From: Oscillospiraceae bacterium
GTDB taxonomy: Bacteria > Bacillota > Clostridia > Oscillospirales > Ruminococcaceae
Length of the DNA stretch: 64,000 nucleotides
Assembly (NCBI GenBank): GCA_020024285.1
Contig: JAHHTZ010000001.1
Location: 124,001-188,000 of the forward strand
Reading direction: 5' to 3'
The position numbers were made by a program, and so were the translations under genes. The notes beneath the pieces are model-generated. The model was not told the DNA's origin, did no database searches, and saw only the letters and a list, made by a program, of their open reading frames with translations. This document shows, piece after piece, positions 60,640 to 64,000 of the stretch; the first letter of the stretch is position 1, and each line of letters starts with the position of its first letter.

Positions 60640-61527
60640 TTAGTTCTTTCTCAACAAAATGTAATCTGTCATTGCAAGCAAAAACGGTGTATCAAGTCCG
60701 CTTTTCTCAAGCTCCCGTTTTGCTTCGCTGAGCAGCTGCTCGGAGTATTTTTTCGCCCCGTCCACACCGTAGATGGTGACATACGTTACTTTGTTTTTTT
60801 CGCGGTCGCTCCCCACCGGCTTGCCCAGCTCCTCGGTTGTGCTGACCACGTCGAGGATATCGTCGGTGATCTGAAACGCAAGCCCGATTTTTTGTGCATA
60901 GGAATTTGCCGCTTCGATCTGCTCCGGTGTGCCGCCGCCCAGAATACAGCCCATTTTGCAGGCTGCCGCGATGAGTGCCCCTGTTTTGAGCCCATCGGTT
61001 TCCTTTAAGCGTTCGGCTGTCACGTCGTCTCTGTGCTCGTTTGCAAGGTCCATCACCTGTCCGCCGATCATGCCGTACACGCCGACTGCCTCGCTCAGAC
61101 ACAGCATCGCCGCAAGGCGCGTCTGTGCAGAATATGTCCCATGCTTCATCATCAGCGTGAATGCGTGGGTCAAAAGGGCATCCCCTGCCAGCAGTGCGGT
61201 GGCTTCGCCGTATGCGATATGGCAGGATGGTTTTCCGCGGCGCAGGTCGTCGTCGTCCATGCAGGGCAGATCATCGTGAATGAGCGAATAGGCATGGGTC
61301 ATCTCCAATGCACACGCAAAGGGCATCGCCTGCTCTTCGCTGCCGCCGCATGCGGTGCAAAAGTGCAGCAAAAGCGCTGCGCGCAGGCGTTTTCCCCCGT
61401 TGAGCAGGCTGTAGCGCATCGCCTCGATCACCGAGCGCTGCGGACAGTCCGTCAGCGGAACAAGGGTATCGAGCGCAGCTTGAACCTCCTGCGCACAGAG
61501 GCTGAGCTCCGTCTTAAATTCCATCAT
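60640..61527 (-). CDS. ispA: Polyprenyl (farnesyl/geranylgeranyl) diphosphate synthase
   Basis: A 295-residue all-helical prenyltransferase. The first Asp-rich motif is DDLPCMDDDDLRRG and the second FQITDDILD. It elongates DMAPP/IPP to a C15 or C20 diphosphate. Start at 61527, with GGAGG 7 bases upstream, overlapping the xseB stop by 4 bases (ATGA). Product length was not deduced. Confidence 0.93.
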   Translation of the reverse strand: MMEFKTELSLCAQEVQAALDTLVPLTDCPQRSVIEAMRYSLLNGGKRLRAALLLHFCTACGGSEEQAMPFACALEMTHAYSLIHDDLPCMDDDDLRRGKPSCHIAYGEATALLAGDALLTHAFTLMMKHGTYSAQTRLAAMLCLSEAVGVYGMIGGQVMDLANEHRDDVTAERLKETDGLKTGALIAAACKMGCILGGGTPEQIEAANSYAQKIGLAFQITDDILDVVSTTEELGKPVGSDREKNKVTYVTIYGVDGAKKYSEQLLSEAKRELEKSGLDTPFLLAMTDYILLRKN

Positions 61528-61733
61528 TCCCCGCCCTCCTCTTTGGGAGAAAGCATCACTTTCTCAAGCTTTGTCTGTGCTGCTGAAAGTTTTTTATTGC
61601 ATACCGAGATGAGCTTTGATGCTTCTGCATACAGCTCCACTGCTTCATCGAGAGAGGTTTCTCCCCGCCCAAGAATTGCAGAGATCTCATCCAGGCGATT
61701 GAGTGCGGATTCAAACGTCCATTTTTCTGCCAT
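61524..61733 (-). CDS. xseB: Exodeoxyribonuclease VII small subunit
   Basis: A 69-residue helical protein (FESALNRLDEISAILGRGE, in part; EAVELYAEASKLI), typical of XseB. It begins directly after the xseA stop codon and overlaps ispA by 4 bases. Confidence 0.93.
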   Translation of the reverse strand: MAEKWTFESALNRLDEISAILGRGETSLDEAVELYAEASKLISVCNKKLSAAQTKLEKVMLSPKEEGGE

Positions 61734-62963
61734 TTATTGTTCTCCTTTTTTAGCTGCGGGTAAAATCTGCTCCACCCGGCTGATGATCCTTCCATCCGCA
61801 AGCTGGGTAGAAATACAGTCCCCGCAGGTTATGGGTGTTACAGAATGCAGGATCTTCCCATCTGATGTTTCTGTAATGGAATATCCCTTGTTCAGGCGCT
61901 CCCACGGGTTTAACAGCGTCAGCTGATCGATTCTCGATTTTAATTGCTCTCTTTTTCTTAGTATATCATTTTTTCCAAAAATTTGAATAGTTACTGCAAG
62001 GTTTTTCAGTTTCTTTGTATCTTTATCCAAATATTCGCGCCAATTTTTGAACACATCCCGCTGAGAAACGGTGTCAAAATCCTGCTGCGCTTCAAAAAAG
62101 CGGCGCTGTATCGTTTTCGTAAGGTTCTCCTGTGTTTGGTTGAGCTGACGGAGCAGGACCTGTGCGTCGGGAACAGCCAGCTCTGCCGCCGCCGATGGCG
62201 TGGGCGCACGCAGATCCGCAGCAAAATCGCAGAGCGTCACGTCGGTTTCGTGCCCGACTGCGGAAATCACGGGGATTCGACATTGGGCGATCCTTCGCAC
62301 GAGCTCTTCGTTGTTAAATGCCCACAAATCTTCGAGCGAGCCCCCTCCGCGTCCTATCAAAATCACATCGCAGGAATTTGTCCGGTCAAAGTGGTCGATT
62401 CCCCCGATCAGCGAAGCCGGCGCGCCGTCGCCCTGCACCAGAGCCGGATATAAAATCAGATGCGCCGGCGGATAGCGGCGACTGAGGATATTGAGCATAT
62501 CGTGCAGTGCAGCACCCGTATCGGATGTGATGATCCCAATCGTTTGCGGATATCGGGGAATCGCTTTCTTGCGCGACTGGTCGAACAGACCCTCTGCTTT
62601 GAGCTTTTCGAGAAGCTGCTCGTAAGCTGCCTGAAGACTTCCCTTGCCCTGTGGCTGCATATCGTATACATAGAGCTGATAGCTTCCGTCGCGTTCATAA
62701 AGGGATACACTCCCACGCACAAAAACAGCCATTCCGTCCTGTGGGGTAAAACGGATCTGCTTTGCATAGGAGGCAAACATGACCGCCTTGATTGCGCAGT
62801 TTCCCTCTTTTAGTGTGAAGTAATAGTGCCCGCTTTTATAGTGGTTCACAAAGTTGGAAATTTCCCCGCAGATCAGAAGATCCTGAAGGCGAAAATCGCC
62901 CTCCAGCACCGACTTTACATAGCGATTGAGCTGGGAAACCGACAGCACGGACTGCTGTGCCAT
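61734..62963 (-). CDS. xseA: Exodeoxyribonuclease VII large subunit
   Basis: A 409-residue nuclease subunit. An N-terminal OB fold (LQDLLICGEISNFVNHYKSGHYYF, in part) is followed by the catalytic region with VILIGRGGGSLEDLWAFN and SAVGHETDVTLCDF. With XseB it degrades single-stranded DNA from both ends. Normal gene order and length, perhaps slightly short at the coiled-coil end. Confidence 0.94.
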   Translation of the reverse strand: MAQQSVLSVSQLNRYVKSVLEGDFRLQDLLICGEISNFVNHYKSGHYYFTLKEGNCAIKAVMFASYAKQIRFTPQDGMAVFVRGSVSLYERDGSYQLYVYDMQPQGKGSLQAAYEQLLEKLKAEGLFDQSRKKAIPRYPQTIGIITSDTGAALHDMLNILSRRYPPAHLILYPALVQGDGAPASLIGGIDHFDRTNSCDVILIGRGGGSLEDLWAFNNEELVRRIAQCRIPVISAVGHETDVTLCDFAADLRAPTPSAAAELAVPDAQVLLRQLNQTQENLTKTIQRRFFEAQQDFDTVSQRDVFKNWREYLDKDTKKLKNLAVTIQIFGKNDILRKREQLKSRIDQLTLLNPWERLNKGYSITETSDGKILHSVTPITCGDCISTQLADGRIISRVEQILPAAKKGEQ

Positions 62964-62981
62964 AGTTTGTCCGCCTCCTTT

Positions 62982-63917
62982 TTAAGATCGATTGGATACC
63001 GAAGCTAAAACTGCAATGCCTGCTGCATTGTCGGATGAAAACTCCGGCTTTGCAAAAAAGCCGCCGAAGTGCTCTGTGACACGCTGACGTATGAGAGTAT
63101 TGGACATCACCCCGCCGGAAAATACAAGCGGCAGTCCGGGATACTGCTTTAGGTCGTGGGAAATCATCGTTTCCACGATTGCATAGACCGATTCAAGGCA
63201 GAATTTTGCAACGTCTTCCGGAGCCTCTCCCTTTTGCAGGAGCGTTTTGCATTGATTTTCGATCCCTGAAACGCAGCAGTCGTTTTCCCGAAAGGTGGGA
63301 CGGATGCGGAAGGTTTTCTGCGATTTTTGCGAGAGCTCGTCGAGGTATTTTCCCGATGGGAACGGCATCCCAAGCATATTTCCCACGCGGTCGATAACCT
63401 GTCCGCATTTGAGGTCGAGCGATTCTGCAAGGATCTGTGTTGTGAAGATGCTGTCCTTTGATGGCTTTACAAGGATACACTCGGTCGTTCCGCCCGAAAA
63501 GTGAAAGGCGATGAACTCCTCCCGGAGCAAGTCGAGCCTGCCGCAGGAATAGAGCGCCGCCGCAACGTGCCCCTGCTGGTGCGAAAATTCGTATTTCGGT
63601 ATTTTGAGCAGGCTTTGGGTCAGCTCTGCCGCAAGGTTCCCCACCAGAAAGCAGGGCATGTAAGAGCCCTCCATATTTCTCGGACGTGTGGAAACTCCAA
63701 CGGCACAAATCGGCTCTGTCACGTCAAAAAACAGCTCCTTCACAAGTTGTGGGAGCTGTTTTACATGATGAAATACAGCGTCACTTTGCTTTAAGCCCAA
63801 TGCGCCGTCTTTAACAGGCAATAATTTTTTTTGATGCACTACCCTTTTGGAAACATCGTCATACAATGCCACCGATGTGGTGTAGTTGCTGGTATCAAAT
63901 CCTGCAAACAGTGCCAT
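62982..63917 (-). CDS. TsaD/Kae1-like paralogue
   Basis: A 311-residue ASKHA-fold protein. FAGFDTSNYTTSVALYD opens it, HQQGHVAAA holds the two metal-binding His of the TsaD family, and HFSGGTTECILV and VFSGGVMSNTLIR are typical later motifs. True TsaD makes t6A in tRNA with TsaB and TsaE; this shorter and divergent copy, placed between nusB and xseA, is a common clostridial paralogue of unknown role. The start overlaps the nusB stop by one base (TAATG). Confidence 0.82.
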   Translation of the reverse strand: MALFAGFDTSNYTTSVALYDDVSKRVVHQKKLLPVKDGALGLKQSDAVFHHVKQLPQLVKELFFDVTEPICAVGVSTRPRNMEGSYMPCFLVGNLAAELTQSLLKIPKYEFSHQQGHVAAALYSCGRLDLLREEFIAFHFSGGTTECILVKPSKDSIFTTQILAESLDLKCGQVIDRVGNMLGMPFPSGKYLDELSQKSQKTFRIRPTFRENDCCVSGIENQCKTLLQKGEAPEDVAKFCLESVYAIVETMISHDLKQYPGLPLVFSGGVMSNTLIRQRVTEHFGGFFAKPEFSSDNAAGIAVLASVSNRS

Positions 63918-64000
63918 TAGGCGTTGACCTCCGCTTCCTCCTGCGGAGCATCTGTGCTGCGTGCGATTGCTCCCAGCACTCCGTTGACAAAGGAAGCGTC
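63917..64000 (-). CDS. nusB: Transcription antitermination factor NusB, C-terminal end (partial)
   Basis: The last 27 codons of a gene that enters from beyond base 64000. FVNGVLGAIAR is the usual C-terminal helix of NusB, which works with NusE on rRNA operon antitermination. The tail (DAPQEEAEVNA) is acidic. The position ahead of xseA fits common Firmicutes order. Confidence 0.8.
   Translation of the reverse strand, partial: DASFVNGVLGAIARSTDAPQEEAEVNA

Overview
The window looks like a chromosomal segment of an anaerobic, endospore-forming Clostridia member, probably of the Oscillospirales type. The basis is gene content: the spoIIIA operon, yqfC/yqfD, a ylbJ-like gene and a CwlD-type amidase for sporulation; an NAD-linked [FeFe] hydrogenase; glutamate fermentation by the methylaspartate route; T-box and cobalamin riboswitches; and classic Firmicutes gene orders (spoIIIAA-AH, recO-era-dgkA-ybeY-phoH, recN-argR-nadK-tlyA-dxs-ispA-xseBA-nusB). 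Most genes lie on the minus strand. No rRNA, tRNA, CRISPR array, transposase or integrase was found.

Layout. 1-4.7 kb: the 3' end of a beta-galactosidase gene (+), a Sel1-repeat protein, a CwlD-like amidase and an M42 aminopeptidase. 4.9-12.9 kb (-): housekeeping and sporulation block yqfC-yqfD-phoH-ybeY-dgkA-era-(yqzL-like)-recO-mutS2. 13-17 kb (+): a YlbJ-like membrane protein and a two-domain surface protein ending in an amidase_3 domain that lacks its usual catalytic Glu. 17.1-18.8 kb (-): brnQ under an Ile T-box. 19-32.9 kb (-): a class I amidotransferase hydrolase, then a glutamate degradation locus. Read from its promoter side this is mesaconase alpha/beta, glmS-glmL-glmE (B12-dependent glutamate mutase and its reactivase), methylaspartate ammonia-lyase, an unrecognised P-loop protein, a corrinoid adenosyltransferase, citD-citE-citF (probably citramalate lyase), citC and a citX-citG fusion. 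These genes can take glutamate to acetate plus pyruvate and also maintain the B12 and citrate-lyase cofactors needed.

33.2-38.2 kb (-): spoIIIAA to spoIIIAH, the forespore-mother cell channel operon. 38.2-40.2 kb (+): a SUKH-domain protein with a long repeat-like C-terminal part. 40.3-43.9 kb (-): hydABC, an electron-bifurcating type [FeFe] hydrogenase, with a strong promoter and a perfect 12-bp dyad upstream of it. 44.5-45.7 kb (+): a FeoB-like membrane remnant without GTPase domain. 45.8-51.1 kb (-): a cobalamin-riboswitch operon encoding an exported lipoprotein with two tandem CbiK cobaltochelatase domains, a membrane-anchored repeat protein that shares a beta-rich domain with it, a BtuF/FhuD-type binding lipoprotein and a small Cys-rich protein. 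51.2-54 kb (-): a MATE exporter and tyrS under a Tyr T-box. 54.3-64 kb (-): the recN to nusB housekeeping operon, including isoprenoid genes (dxs, ispA).

The most unusual parts are the B12-riboswitch surface chelatase operon, which has no permease of its own, and the unassigned P-loop gene inside the glutamate pathway. Smaller oddities are the missing amidase Glu, a likely AUC start for phoH, a 161-bp spoIIIAA/spoIIIAB overlap, and hairpins that punctuate the glutamate operon. All functions are read from sequence motifs and gene order; no database search was run.
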